Numbered from the stretch's first letter, positions 8,679-17,385 are shown. The stretch is DNA of 64,000 nucleotides from Streptomyces umbrinus (GCF_030817415.1 NZ_JAUSZI010000002.1:1612001-1676000); one strand, 5' to 3'. Translations and numbers: made by a program. Notes: a model not told the origin generated them from the sequence alone.

Positions 8679-8894
8679 ATGCCGTTCGCGAACTTCAAGG
8701 TGCCCGCCGGCACCCTCACCGAGAAGCAGAAGGAGCAGATCATCACCCGCACCACCGAGCTCTACGTCGACATCTACGGCGAACGCGCCCGCGCCAGCAC
8801 CCTCGTAGTGGTCGAGGAGGTCACCGACGGCGGATGGGGAGTCGGCGGCGAGGTACTGACGCTCGCGAAGCTTCAGGCGCCGGCGCGGGACTGA
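8679..8894 (+). CDS. 4-oxalocrotonate tautomerase family protein
   Basis: 71 aa. I chose the ATG at 8679 rather than 8667 because it gives MPFANFKVP: after Met removal, Pro1 is the catalytic base that defines this superfamily. The rest, with TEKQKEQIITRTTELYVDIYG and the beta segment ASTLVVVEEV, fits the short beta-alpha-beta subunit that forms hexamers. It follows the SDR gene on the same strand and is probably cotranscribed. The usual reaction is enol-keto isomerisation of an unsaturated carbonyl; the real substrate cannot be read from sequence. Confidence 0.83.
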   Translation: MPFANFKVPAGTLTEKQKEQIITRTTELYVDIYGERARASTLVVVEEVTDGGWGVGGEVLTLAKLQAPARD

Positions 8895-8948
8895 TCTCCG
8901 AGCCAGCACCACATTCGGCGCCACATCGGCACCGCGTCGACGTGAGTC

Positions 8949-10736
8949 TCAGGACCCGGTCGCCGCTGCCGCGGCCCGTCCCGCCGTACGGCCGGAGAAC
9001 AGACAACCGCCGAGGAACGTGCCCTCCAGGGAGCGGTATCCGTGGACGCCTCCTCCGCCGAATCCCGACACCTCACCGGCCGCGTACAGACCGGGTACGG
9101 CTTCTCCGGCGGCGTTCAGGACGCGGCCGGAGAGGTCGGTCTGGAGGCCGCCGAGGGTCTTGCGGGTGAGGATGTTGAGGCGTACGGCGATCAGCGGCCC
9201 GGCACTGCTGTCCATGATCTTGTGGGCGGCGGCCGTGCGGCTGAGGGTGTCCCCCGGGTAGGAGAGGGCGTTGCGGATACCCATGACCTGGGCGTCCTTG
9301 GAGTAGGGGTTGTCCATCTCCCGGTCGCGCGCGTCGATCTGCCGCTGGAGGTCGTTCAGGTCGATCAGGCCGTCCCCGGTCAGCTTGTTCATGCCGCGGA
9401 CGAGTTCGGACAGTGTCGTGGCGACGACGAAGTCCACGCCGTTCTTCTTGAACTTCTCGATCGGCTCCGGGGTCTGCCAGATGCGCGAGAGGAGCATCCA
9501 GATGTTCTTCTCGGTGAGGTCCGGGTTCTGCTCGGAGCCGGAGAGCGCGAACTCCTTGGCGATGATCTTCTGGGTCGTCACGAACCAGGAGTAGTCGTAC
9601 CCGGTCGCGGTGATCGACTTGAGCGTGTGGAGGGTGTCGTAGCCGGGCAGGTCGGGTGCGCTGAAGCGCTTGCCGGTGGCGTCGAACCACATGGACGACG
9701 GGCCCGGCAGGATGCGAATGCCGTGGCCCGGCCAGATCGGGTCGTAGTTCCTGAGGCCCTCGGTGTAGTGCCACATGCGGTCCGGGTTGACGATCCGGCC
9801 GCCCGCCTTCTCGGTGATCGCGAGCATGCGGCCGTCCACGTGGGCCGGCACGCCGGTGATCATGGTCTTGGGCGGGGTGCCGAGCCGGGCCGGCCAGTTC
9901 TGGCGTACGAGATCGTGGTTGGCGCCGATGCCGCCGGAGGTGACGATCACGACCGGGGCGCGCAGCTCGAACTCGCCCACGACCGTACGGGAGCTGGGCT
10001 TGCCGCGGGCGGCGCTGCTCGGCTCCAGGATCGCGCCGCGTACGCCGGTGACGGCGCCGCCCGTGGTCACGAGTCCGTCGACGCGGTGCCGGAACTTGAA
10101 GGTCACCTTGTTGGCCTCGACCGCGGCGCGCACCTTCTTCTCGAACGGCTCGACGACCGCCGGTCCCGTGCCCCAGGTGACGTGGAAGCGGGGCACGGAG
10201 TTGCCGTGTCCGTCCGCGAGACCGCCACCCCGCTCGGCCCAGCCGACGATCGGGAACCACTGCACCCCGAGGCCGGCGAGCCAGGAGCGCTTCTCACCGG
10301 AGGCGAAGTCGACGTACGCCTCGGCCCACTTGTAGGCCCAGTGGTCCTGGCCCTTCGGGTCGGTGATGCCGCGGTCGAAGCCGGCCGTGCCCAGCCAGTC
10401 CTGCCAGGCCGGCTCCTGGGTGTCCTTGATGCCCATGAGTCTCTGCTCGTCGGAGTTGACGAGGAACAGACCGCCGAAGGACCAGAACGCCTGTCCGCCG
10501 AGGTTCGACTCCGGTTCCTGGTCCAGGAGCAGTACCTTGCGGCCCGCCGCGGCCAGCTCCGCCGTGGCGACAAGACCGGCGAGCCCCCCGCCGACGACGA
10601 TCGCGTCCGCGTCCGACGCCGAGGCGGCGAAGGCGGATCCGGCCGACTGGGCCAGGGCGGCGCCCGCGAGCGTGCCGCCCGCCACCGTCAGGGCACGGCG
10701 GCGCGTGATGGCAGCCGTGGCTGCTGAATTCTCCAT
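8949..10736 (-). CDS. Tat-exported FAD-binding dehydrogenase (KstD/fumarate-reductase flavoprotein-like)
   Basis: 595 aa from the ATG at 10736, with GGAAGG upstream. Residues 12-40 form a twin-arginine signal (TRRRALTVAGGTLAGAAL, then an AFA-type cleavage region). A dinucleotide-binding GGGLAGLVATAELAAAG and LLLDQEPE follow directly. The C-terminal FAD-closing motif is PGLYAAGEVSGFGGGG with SLEGTFLGGCLFSGR. This is the family often named FAD-binding dehydrogenase, related to 3-ketosteroid dehydrogenases. No other steroid gene is nearby, so I do not call KstD. It is monocistronic, facing the tautomerase tail to tail. Confidence 0.8.
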   Translation of the reverse strand: MENSAATAAITRRRALTVAGGTLAGAALAQSAGSAFAASASDADAIVVGGGLAGLVATAELAAAGRKVLLLDQEPESNLGGQAFWSFGGLFLVNSDEQRLMGIKDTQEPAWQDWLGTAGFDRGITDPKGQDHWAYKWAEAYVDFASGEKRSWLAGLGVQWFPIVGWAERGGGLADGHGNSVPRFHVTWGTGPAVVEPFEKKVRAAVEANKVTFKFRHRVDGLVTTGGAVTGVRGAILEPSSAARGKPSSRTVVGEFELRAPVVIVTSGGIGANHDLVRQNWPARLGTPPKTMITGVPAHVDGRMLAITEKAGGRIVNPDRMWHYTEGLRNYDPIWPGHGIRILPGPSSMWFDATGKRFSAPDLPGYDTLHTLKSITATGYDYSWFVTTQKIIAKEFALSGSEQNPDLTEKNIWMLLSRIWQTPEPIEKFKKNGVDFVVATTLSELVRGMNKLTGDGLIDLNDLQRQIDARDREMDNPYSKDAQVMGIRNALSYPGDTLSRTAAAHKIMDSSAGPLIAVRLNILTRKTLGGLQTDLSGRVLNAAGEAVPGLYAAGEVSGFGGGGVHGYRSLEGTFLGGCLFSGRTAGRAAAAATGS

Positions 10737-11091
10737 GGGGTGCCTTCCGGAGGAGGTACGGAAGGGGCGGGAGACGCCAAAGATGCCGCTGCGACGGCAA
10801 GGTGTTACCGACGGTAGCCCAAGTGATCGCACACGCGCCAGAGCGGTGCGGCGTGAACTCCCCCTGGAGTCATTGCCGTTGGCCGCACCCGACCGTCTCC
10901 CTCCGCCCGCGGGCGCCCGCCCCGCTCGACGACCAGGGGGAACAGCGCCTCACGCGCGGGATCACCCTCGGCATCCGCGACGCCTCCCGGCACCCCGTCA
11001 GCCCATTGAGCGCCGTGCTGTTGCCGGTGCCGATCGCGGCGGTGAGGCTGGATCCGAAGGCGGCACACCGGTAGCGACAAGGAGACCGTCG
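10737..11091. other. Intergenic region, no supported gene
   Basis: 355 nt between the FAD dehydrogenase start and the DUF2255 start. It should hold promoters for both. Open frames of about 90 codons exist on both strands (10802-11074 and 10805-11080) but lack a ribosome site and normal domain-like composition. The segment around 11000-11060 reads on the minus strand as a small hydrophobic-looking AAIGTGNSTALNGL, which could be a gene remnant; I cannot support it further. Confidence 0.4.
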
Positions 11092-11484
11092 ATGACGACT
11101 TGGCCGAATGACGAACTCGCCCGGATCGAGCACGCCGAGGAGCTGCGCGTCGTCTCCCTGCGGCGCGACGGATCGCCAGGCAGCTGGCGGACCATCTGGG
11201 TCGTCCGCGTCGGCGACGACATCTGCGTACGGTCCGTCAACGGGCCGACGGCCGCCTGGTACCGGGGCACACGTGCCCGGCTGCAGGGCCGCATCCAGGC
11301 CGGTGGCGTGGACAAGGACGTGACGTTCGTCGACGCGGATCCCGCCCTCAACGACGAGGTCGACGCGGCCTACCGCGCCAAGTACGGCCACTACGCCGCG
11401 GACATCATCAAGGCCATCACCGGCCCCGAGGCGAACTCCACCACGATGCGGCTCCTCCCCCGCCCGGCGGAGTCCGCCGCCTAG
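11092..11484 (+). CDS. DUF2255 family protein
   Basis: 130 aa, ATG at 11092 with AAGGAG at 11079-11084. The sequence follows the DUF2255 pattern: a short helix, a beta segment RTIWVVRVGDDICVRSVNGP, then AAWYRGTRARLQGRIQAGGVDKDVTFV and a closing YGHYAADIIKAITGP. It has no known catalytic residues. The fold resembles flavin- or F420-binding split barrels (WYRG...GRI), but the function is not established. It stands alone between the FAD dehydrogenase and the SDR-nitrobindin pair. Confidence 0.8.
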   Translation: MTTWPNDELARIEHAEELRVVSLRRDGSPGSWRTIWVVRVGDDICVRSVNGPTAAWYRGTRARLQGRIQAGGVDKDVTFVDADPALNDEVDAAYRAKYGHYAADIIKAITGPEANSTTMRLLPRPAESAA

Positions 11485-11545
11485 TCACGGAGTCCGCCGT
11501 CCAGGCCGCGGAGTCCACCGCTTGAGCCGCGGAGTGCGCCGCCCG
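11466..11545. repeat. Short tandem repeat, about 20-21 nt, four copies of a GGAGTCCGCCG-like unit
   Basis: GGAGT(C/G)C(G/A)CCG occurs at 11469, 11489, 11510 and 11531, a period of 20-21 nt. The first copy encodes the end of the DUF2255 protein (PAESAA) and the remaining copies lie past its stop. It may reflect slippage duplication of the gene end. Confidence 0.55.
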
Positions 11546-11560
11546 GTCACCGTCCGGCCG

Positions 11561-12226
11561 TCAGGAGTCGAGGTCGTCGGCGTAGTGCCGGAACCCGTGC
11601 CGCTCCTGGTGGATCCCCCACAAGGTGTCCGCGAGCACGGCCGGGTCCTTCCTGTGGTGTCCGGCGATGATCGCGCCGGGGACGATCAGCTGGGCGACAT
11701 GGATGCCCTCGCCGCCGAGCGCGTCGTGCAGCAGATGGCCGTACGCGCTCTCCGCGGCGAAGGCGATGGACGTGCCGGCGCGGTCGGGGTGGGGGACGAC
11801 CGCGGTGCCGCCGTTGACGAAGAGGACGGTGCCGCGGCCCAGGGCGCGCATGCCGGGGAGCACCTGCTGTACGGCGACGACGGGCCCGTAGACGGAGAAC
11901 TCGACCGGGCCTGTGAGGTCGGCGTGGGTGGTTTCCAGGACCGGCAGCATGAAGTCCCGTTGCGGGACCGGGCTGTACTGCAGGACCTCGACCGGCCCCA
12001 GAGTCGCGTTCGCCGCGTCGAGGGCGGCGGCGAGCGCCTTCGGATCCCGTACGTCGGCGGCGAAGCCCCTGGCCGTGACGCCCTCCCGGCGCAGCTCGGC
12101 GGCGAGGGCGTTCGTCCGCTCGTGGTCGCGGGCGATGAGCGCGACGTCGAAGCCCTCACGCCCGAAGCGCCGCGCGACGGCCGCTCCCAGCCCGGGTCCG
12201 GCTCCGATGATGGCGATGCTGGTCAT
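11561..12226 (-). CDS. Short-chain dehydrogenase/reductase family protein
   Basis: 221 aa from ATG 12226; longer in-frame extensions run through the neighbour's coding region and are not plausible. The nucleotide loop is the atypical GAGPGLGAAVARRFG at residues 8-22. The usual NAG motif and the YxxxK pair are not obvious; the corresponding region reads FAAESAYGHLLHDALGG, where Tyr is present but Lys is replaced by His or Leu. It may thus be an atypical SDR or non-catalytic. Probably cotranscribed with the nitrobindin gene 50 nt upstream. Confidence 0.78.
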   Translation of the reverse strand: MTSIAIIGAGPGLGAAVARRFGREGFDVALIARDHERTNALAAELRREGVTARGFAADVRDPKALAAALDAANATLGPVEVLQYSPVPQRDFMLPVLETTHADLTGPVEFSVYGPVVAVQQVLPGMRALGRGTVLFVNGGTAVVPHPDRAGTSIAFAAESAYGHLLHDALGGEGIHVAQLIVPGAIIAGHHRKDPAVLADTLWGIHQERHGFRHYADDLDS

Positions 12227-12276
12227 GGTCTTCCTCGATCTCCGGGGTCGGTTCGGCGTGGGGGCGTCACTCCTGC

Positions 12277-12852
12277 TCAGCGCCCTGTGAACCGCCCGCC
12301 GGAGCCGTCGTCGGCCTTGCGGTGCAGCAGCGCCGAGAGATGGTGCTGCATGGGCTGGCCGACCGCCTCCAGGTCGTGGTGGAACGTGAGCGTGTCGTCG
12401 TCGGTCAGCGTGTAGCGGCGGCGGGTGGCGTCGACCTTCTTGGCGGTGGGGGCGAGAGCCACCTGGTGGGTGGAGAGGTCGACCGTCTTGTCGGCCGCGC
12501 GGCCGACCATGATCTCGGCGATACCGGTGGGCTGGGTGATCAGTGCCTCCACCCGGCCGTCGGGCTGCAGCCGCCACCAGCCGCTCTCCCTGGCCGACGG
12601 ACGCAGCGGAGCGTCATCGGCGTCGAGCAGCCAGGCCCTGGCCTCGTAACGCAGAAAGGGGCGGCCGTCATGACTGAAGGTCACCTCCTGCGCGTACACG
12701 AAGTCCCCGGAGATCGTCGGGTACTCGCCCTGGCCCCGGCCGTGCCAGGAACCCAGGAGGCCCAGGACGGGTTCGAGGAGTGCGTGCGGCTTCGGCGCCC
12801 CGTCCGGCTGGTGGCCGTCGGGGTACGGGTGCTCAGGTGCGGGGTCGAACAC
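12277..12852 (-). CDS. Nitrobindin-family heme protein (DUF1794/THAP4-like, peroxynitrite isomerase)
   Basis: 191 aa with GTG start. The family signature GxWxGxGxG is exact at residues 34-42 (GSWHGRGQG), followed by [23 protein letters not shown] of the ten-stranded barrel. The C-terminal [13 protein letters not shown] holds the His expected to bind ferric heme on the proximal side. Family members bind NO and turn peroxynitrite into nitrate. It heads a two-gene unit with the SDR downstream. Confidence 0.85.
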   Translation of the reverse strand: MFDPAPEHPYPDGHQPDGAPKPHALLEPVLGLLGSWHGRGQGEYPTISGDFVYAQEVTFSHDGRPFLRYEARAWLLDADDAPLRPSARESGWWRLQPDGRVEALITQPTGIAEIMVGRAADKTVDLSTHQVALAPTAKKVDATRRRYTLTDDDTLTFHHDLEAVGQPMQHHLSALLHRKADDGSGGRFTGR

Positions 12853-12977
12853 GGTGTGCGCTCCTGGGGTCTGTGCCGGTTCCGGTGCCGACCGGAAGCC
12901 TAGGCGGTCGGCCCGCCCGGCGCCCCGAAAGCGGTGGGGTGGCGCCGCGAACGCGCCGAGGTGGCCGCAAACGCGCC

Positions 12978-13009
12978 GGGGTGGGCGCCGTTCGCACGAC
13001 GCCCACCCC
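12978..13009. terminator. GC-rich hairpin downstream of the DUF1996 gene
   Basis: Perfect 10-bp stem GGGGTGGGCG (12978-12987) and CGCCCACCCC (13000-13009) with additional CGT/ACG pairing inside the loop. It lies 37 nt beyond the stop of the DUF1996 gene on the minus strand. There is no U-run, as is normal for streptomycete terminators. Confidence 0.6.
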
Positions 13010-13045
13010 TACCGCGGACCAACTAGCTAGACCCGCTGTTCGGAC

Positions 13046-14557
13046 TCAGCTGCACCTGCGTCCGGAGTTGATGCACTGGACCATCTTGTTCTGCACCTTC
13101 GTGTCGAACACGTTGATGAAGTCACCGTGGTCCGTGATCGGCTTGTGCGCCTGCTCGGGGAACCCGTCCAGGGAGAAGAACGGCCGGGTCTTCCCGTTGT
13201 CCTTCAGGCTGGGCGCGTCCACGTCGTACACCAGACGCTGAACCAGTTGCGGAATGGCCTTGAAGCCGGTCGGGCAGTTGCCCTTGGCGTCCGCGAAGGC
13301 CACGTGCGTACGGTGGTTGGCGCTGTCGATGTTGGTGCCGTCCCAGCAGCTCTGGAACTTGAAGGTGCGCACCACGTCCCGGCCCGACGGGCAGAGGGGG
13401 TACTTGTCCTTCAGCTGCACCTTGTTCTCGAAGCCCGTGCAGCTCCAGGAGGCGTTCGCGTTGCCCGGGCCGTTCGTGAACGCCTTGGCGTCACCGGTGA
13501 TGATGCGCAGGAGCTGCGGCATCGCCACGACCTTGCCGCGCGGGCTGCCCACGAAGTCCAGCGTGGCCTGCTTGGCCGTCAGGATGCGGCCGGTGTTGCC
13601 CTCGGCCCCACCGCCCAGCCGGTCGGCGTCGAACTCCTTGGTGCCGTCCTGCAGACGCAGCACCGGCCAGTAGTAGGACGACTTGTCGCCCTTGTTCTTG
13701 CAGCTGGTGTTGGCCTTGAGGAAGTCCTGGTCGCTGGTGAAGGCGTCGTTGTCCTGGCTGCCGACGTAGTCGTGCACGTGGTGGGCACCGTTGGTGACAC
13801 CGGGCGCGACGATGACGTTGTCGCTGTTGTACAGCTTGTTGGCGTTCACCCCGCACTTGGTGACGAAGGTGCCCCTGGACGCCTTCGACGACTTGCGCGG
13901 TGTGCTCACGTTGGCCTTGACCTTGGTGATGTCCACGAAGTCGGCGGCGACGGGCCCGTTGCCCGCGGCGGGCTGGCCGGCGGCCGGAGAAGCGGGCTGG
14001 CCCGAAGCCGGCTGACCGGAGGCGGGCTGGCCGGAGGGCTGACCGGCGGCGGGCTGGCCGGAGGGCTGACCGGCGGCGGGCTGGTTGCCGGTGGAGCGCA
14101 ACGTACAGGGCGCCAGCGCCTCAAGGCCCTGCGGCTTGGCGCCCACACGGCCGATGGCGATGACGATCCGGTCGATCGTGGCCTTCCGCTTGTCCTTCAG
14201 CGGATTCACGATCGCGTTCTGCGCGAAGTTGGCGTCCTGCTGAATCGCCTGCTGGGAGGTGGAGAGGCGCTGGTAGGCCTCGGACACCTGCTTGTCGAGC
14301 AGGGCAAGCTCCCTGTCGACCTGGGTTCGGGCCTTTTCGGGCACCGCCTTCAACTGCTGGCCGACGTCGGGGCAGTCGATCGTGGAGGTTCCGGCCGCCA
14401 ACGCCTGGTTCTGGGCCGTGCCCTTCGCTGCGCCGGTTTCGTCGGCAGAGGCGTAGATGTTGGCCGCGACGAGTCCGCCGGCCCCCATGGCCAGTGCCGC
14501 CGCAGCGCCCACCACCCGAACGGTGGTCTTCGACTTCTTCCGCGTGTTGCGTCTCAT
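13046..14557 (-). CDS. Secreted DUF1996 protein with a Gln/Pro/Ala/Gly repeat linker
   Basis: 503 aa from ATG 14557 (AGAGAGG upstream); a GTG at 14635 is an alternative. An N-terminal basic stretch [10 protein letters not shown] and a hydrophobic segment (about 15-40) form a signal or anchor. Residues about 50-150 are helical with a coiled-coil look ([15 protein letters not shown]). A low-complexity repeat (about 157-196) separates this from the DUF1996 domain (about 215-503), which has several Cys, [11 protein letters not shown] near its start and [14 protein letters not shown] near its end. The conserved His/Asp clusters suggest a metal or hydrolase site, but no function is established. 14558-14896 upstream shows no gene. 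Confidence 0.85.
   Translation of the reverse strand: MRRNTRKKSKTTVRVVGAAAALAMGAGGLVAANIYASADETGAAKGTAQNQALAAGTSTIDCPDVGQQLKAVPEKARTQVDRELALLDKQVSEAYQRLSTSQQAIQQDANFAQNAIVNPLKDKRKATIDRIVIAIGRVGAKPQGLEALAPCTLRSTGNQPAAGQPSGQPAAGQPSGQPASGQPASGQPASPAAGQPAAGNGPVAADFVDITKVKANVSTPRKSSKASRGTFVTKCGVNANKLYNSDNVIVAPGVTNGAHHVHDYVGSQDNDAFTSDQDFLKANTSCKNKGDKSSYYWPVLRLQDGTKEFDADRLGGGAEGNTGRILTAKQATLDFVGSPRGKVVAMPQLLRIITGDAKAFTNGPGNANASWSCTGFENKVQLKDKYPLCPSGRDVVRTFKFQSCWDGTNIDSANHRTHVAFADAKGNCPTGFKAIPQLVQRLVYDVDAPSLKDNGKTRPFFSLDGFPEQAHKPITDHGDFINVFDTKVQNKMVQCINSGRRCS
13970..14086 (-). repeat. In-frame tandem repeat coding for a [13 protein letters not shown] linker
   Basis: 27-nt units (for example 14018-14044 and 14045-14071, differing at one base) plus shorter 15-nt derivatives. 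All are multiples of three, so the frame is kept while linker length can vary by slippage. Confidence 0.8.
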
Positions 14558-14896
14558 CAGGCCTCTCTGAACATCCTCGGAACCGGCGGGACTTCCGGTG
14601 TGGGCGAAGCTCTCCTTTGATACGGATGTGGTCACAGGATGTTCACTGAATTCTCAGGTTCATAGTTTCCTCCACCCGCAATCCGGGCATAGGAGCCGGA
14701 CTCGGGCGCCGGGACGGTCACTTTCTCCGCGAGAAGTCCATGACCCTTACACGTTCGCCGCCCGTGAAGTCGGGCCGCCGCCCGGTACCCAACAGGCGGA
14801 AAACAGAAGGGGCGCGACGGCTTCGGTCCGGCGCGCCAGGCACCGCACAGAAGCCGACGCGCCCCGGGAGAGCGGCCGCCGCGTCACAACTCCACG
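14558..14896. other. Intergenic region between the DUF1996 and pirin genes, no supported gene
   Basis: 339 nt. It must hold the promoter of the DUF1996 gene; TGAATTCTCAGG and TTCATAGTTTCC near 14646-14674 are the only AT-rich stretches. No good hairpin or RNA gene is seen. A 94-codon frame at 14740-15024 is Arg/Pro-rich and antisense to the pirin gene. Confidence 0.4.
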
Positions 14897-15862
14897 TCAG
14901 CGCACCCTTCCACGCGGCTTCAGCGGCACGGGCGGAAGTTCGGGAGCGGGCAGCGCGGCCCCGCCGTACCCCACCACCTCGCCGAAGCGGGAGCCCGTCA
15001 TCCAGTCCGCGCGGGCCTGGGTGATCTCCTCCTGGGAGCGGCCGATGAAGTTCCACCACATGATCAGCTCCTCCTCGAACGGTTCACCCCCGAGGAGCAT
15101 GAGGCCCGCGTCCGACTCGGCGCGCAGGGGGAGTTCGGAGCGGCCGCAGCCGAGGTAGAGCATGGATCCGGGCAGCAGCGGTACGCCGTCGACGTGGGCC
15201 TCGCCGGACATGGAGAGCACGGCGTACTCGAAGTCCGGCTCCAACGGGAGGCGTACGTCGGCGCCTTGGGCGAGGGCCAGGTCGGCACCGACGATCGGGG
15301 TGTACGTCGTGCCGGGCGAGGCGGCCCCGTCGACACTGCCGAGGATGAGCGTGGCCTCGATGCCGGGTGCGGTGACGACGGGCAGTTCGGCGTGGTGCTC
15401 GAACAGCGGGTCGGTGTGGCGGTCACTGTCGGGGAGCGCGACCCACAGCTGCGCGCCATGAAGGAAGCGGGCGTGCGACTTGGGGCTCTCCTCCGAGTGG
15501 CTGATCGCCCGGCCGGACGTCATCAGGCCCAGCTCGCGCGGCCGGATCGTCTGGAGGCTGCCGGTGGAGTCGCGGTGCAGGACCTCGCCCTCGTGGAGCC
15601 AGCTGACGGTCTGCAGGCCCATGTGCGGATGCGGCGGGACCTGCATGCCGGGCTCTTCGGCGATGTCGTCGGGGCCGTAGTGATCGACGAAGCACCAGGC
15701 GCCCACCATGCGCCGGCCCAGGTTGGGCAGCAGACGGCGGACTTCGCTGGACTCGCCCAGCTTGACCCGGCGGGGACTGAGGAGTTCACGCACCGGCTCC
15801 GCCACCACGAAACCCCGGCCGCCGCACAGAGCGGGAACTGCCTCGCGATCAAGATTGCTCAT
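14897..15862 (-). CDS. Pirin family protein
   Basis: 321 aa bicupin from ATG 15862. The N-terminal cupin carries the metal ligands in VPPHPHMGLQTVSWLHEGEV and the later Glu region HSEESPK, as in pirins that have quercetin 2,3-dioxygenase or redox-sensor activity. The C-terminal cupin (EYAVLSMSGEAHVDGVPL) has lost metal ligands, as usual. It is divergent from two MarR genes across a region with a clear tandem repeat, and is a likely target of their regulation. Confidence 0.88.
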   Translation of the reverse strand: MSNLDREAVPALCGGRGFVVAEPVRELLSPRRVKLGESSEVRRLLPNLGRRMVGAWCFVDHYGPDDIAEEPGMQVPPHPHMGLQTVSWLHEGEVLHRDSTGSLQTIRPRELGLMTSGRAISHSEESPKSHARFLHGAQLWVALPDSDRHTDPLFEHHAELPVVTAPGIEATLILGSVDGAASPGTTYTPIVGADLALAQGADVRLPLEPDFEYAVLSMSGEAHVDGVPLLPGSMLYLGCGRSELPLRAESDAGLMLLGGEPFEEELIMWWNFIGRSQEEITQARADWMTGSRFGEVVGYGGAALPAPELPPVPLKPRGRVR

Positions 15863-15943
15863 GGCCCACAACCTAGCCCCGCGAAGGACTCTCCGTCAGG
15901 CCATCCACCCGCCGATCGGCGGGCACGGTGCCCGCGCCGAACG

Positions 15944-15972
15944 TAGTAGCCATGTACATAGTAGCCATGTAC
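15944..15972. promoter_or_regulatory. Tandem 14-bp repeat, probable MarR operator
   Basis: TAGTAGCCATGTAC is repeated exactly at 15944-15957 and 15959-15972, a period of 15 nt. Within it GTACAT (15954-15959) and ATGTAC (15967-15972) form an inverted repeat with a 7-nt spacer. It sits 10-39 nt before the GTG of the first marR gene and about 80 nt from the pirin start, in the position of a core promoter. Confidence 0.65.
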
Positions 15973-15982
15973 TGTATTTCTC

Positions 15983-16465
15983 GTGAGTACGAACCCCGAG
16001 GGCGCGACGCCCGGCTTCCTGGTGTGGCGCCTGTCGATGAAATGGCGGGTCGCCGTCGACCGGGCGATGGCGCCGCTCGGCCTGACCCACGCGCAGTATT
16101 CGCTGGTGGCATCGCTGTACGGCATGCACCGGGCCGGGCTGCGCCCCAGCCAGCGGCAACTCGCCGACCACACAGGGCTCGAACCGCTGTACGTGTCGAA
16201 GCTCGCCCGCGCCCTGGAGGCCGCCGGCCTCGTCGAGCGCACGCGGGACCCCGCCGATCCCCGTGCGGTGCAGCTGACGCTCACCGATCAGGGTCGCGAG
16301 GTCACCCGCCGCGCGATCGGGATCGTGCACGGACTGCTGGAACAACTGCTGACGCCGCTCGGGGGCCTCGACGGCCCACGTACGAAGGCCTTCAGCCGCG
16401 AGCTGGCGACCCTGCTGGACGTACCCCTTGATCCGCCGACCGAGAACGAGACGGAGCAGTCATGA
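15983..16465 (+). CDS. MarR family transcriptional regulator (first of a coupled pair)
   Basis: 160 aa from GTG 15983. The winged helix spans about residues 35-105: LTHAQYSLVASLYGM, RPSQRQLADHTGLEPLYVSKLARALE (recognition helix) and GLVERTRDPADPRAVQLTLT (wing). No Shine-Dalgarno is visible; the operator-like repeat lies directly upstream, so the transcript leader may be very short. Its stop overlaps the next gene's ATG. Probably controls itself and the divergent pirin gene. Confidence 0.87.
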   Translation: MSTNPEGATPGFLVWRLSMKWRVAVDRAMAPLGLTHAQYSLVASLYGMHRAGLRPSQRQLADHTGLEPLYVSKLARALEAAGLVERTRDPADPRAVQLTLTDQGREVTRRAIGIVHGLLEQLLTPLGGLDGPRTKAFSRELATLLDVPLDPPTENETEQS

Positions 16466-16917
16466 CCACCACCACACCCACCAAACCCACCGTCAACGGC
16501 CGCGTCATCGCCCTGGCCCACTACGCGGGACGGGCCGTCCTGGAGCGAGTCCTGGCGCGTACGGGCAACACGTTCCACCAGTCGGTGACCCTCAGGGTCG
16601 TCGCGATCGCGGACGCCCCCATAGCTCGCGACACGGTGGCCGCCGAGGTGACCGGCTCGCTGAAGATCGAGGAGTCGGCAGTACAGACCACCATCGACGA
16701 ACTGGTGGCAGCGAAGCTGGTCGAAGAGGATTCGCCGGACGGTTCCGGGCTGCGGCTCACGCCCGGCGGCCGAGAGCTGTACGAGAGGGTCACCGCCGAG
16801 ACCAACCAGATCTCCGCCCGGATCTACGCGGACATTCCCGCCGAGGACCTGGCGACGGCGGGCCGCGTACTGACACTCGTCACCGAGCGGGCGAACGCCG
16901 AACTCGCCCGGATCTAG
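16462..16917 (+). CDS. MarR-like winged-helix protein (second of a coupled pair)
   Basis: 151 aa; its ATG overlaps the upstream marR stop as ATGA, so both are made together. The fold looks winged-helix: FHQSVTLRVVAIADAPIARD, DTVAAEVTGSLKIEESAVQTTIDELVAAKLVEE, then GLRLTPGGRELYERV. The recognition helix is less typical than in the first protein. It might be a heterodimer partner or an independent regulator; I cannot decide. Confidence 0.78.
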   Translation: MTTTTPTKPTVNGRVIALAHYAGRAVLERVLARTGNTFHQSVTLRVVAIADAPIARDTVAAEVTGSLKIEESAVQTTIDELVAAKLVEEDSPDGSGLRLTPGGRELYERVTAETNQISARIYADIPAEDLATAGRVLTLVTERANAELARI

Positions 16918-17015
16918 CACCACCGGCAGCCACTCCAGGGCACTCGTGGAGGTCGTAGAGGTCGTGGAATATTCAACGAATCAACGTCGTTCTGCCCGTC
17001 GAAGGAGGTCGGACA

Positions 17016-17363
17016 GTGGACACGACGTACTACGACCACGGGACGTCCGCGGAGCGCTGGGAGCGCGCCCGGATGTTCTTCGACGCCAAGGAATACGCCG
17101 CCTCGGCGCGCATCCTCGACGGCCTGGTCGAGGAGGTGCCGGAGCAGGTGGGCCCGCGACTGCTGCTGGCCCGCGCGTACTACCACTCGGCCCAACTGGG
17201 CCGCGCGGAGACCCAGTTGAGGCTACTCATCGAGCGCGACCCCGTGGAGCACTACGCCCGCCTGATGCTGGGCCGCACCCTCCAACGCCAGGGCCGAACC
17301 GACGAGGCCGAGCCCCACATCCGCCTCGCCTCGGCTCTGGCGGGCGAGTTCGAGTCGTTGTGA
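17016..17363 (+). CDS. Small tetratricopeptide-repeat protein
   Basis: 115 aa from GTG 17016 with AAGGAGG upstream at 17000-17006. After the N-terminal DTTYYDHGTSAERWERAR, three TPR-like helix pairs follow: AKEYAASARILDGLVEEVPE, PRLLLARAYYHSAQLGRAETQLRLLI and YARLMLGRTLQRQGRTDEA. Such proteins are protein-interaction adaptors. No partner is evident. The upstream 16960-17000 is AT-richer (GGAATATTCAACG) and probably holds its own promoter. Confidence 0.83.
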   Translation: MDTTYYDHGTSAERWERARMFFDAKEYAASARILDGLVEEVPEQVGPRLLLARAYYHSAQLGRAETQLRLLIERDPVEHYARLMLGRTLQRQGRTDEAEPHIRLASALAGEFESL

Positions 17364-17385
17364 GTGCCGGGAGAAGCGGTAGCGC

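Noticed and set aside
8949..10736. 3-ketosteroid dehydrogenase (kstD)
   Set aside because: The fold matches, but the Tat signal and absence of any steroid genes make the specific name unsafe.
13127..14620. A 497-codon plus-strand frame opposite the DUF1996 gene
   Set aside because: Leu/Gly/Val/Arg-rich shadow with no motif.
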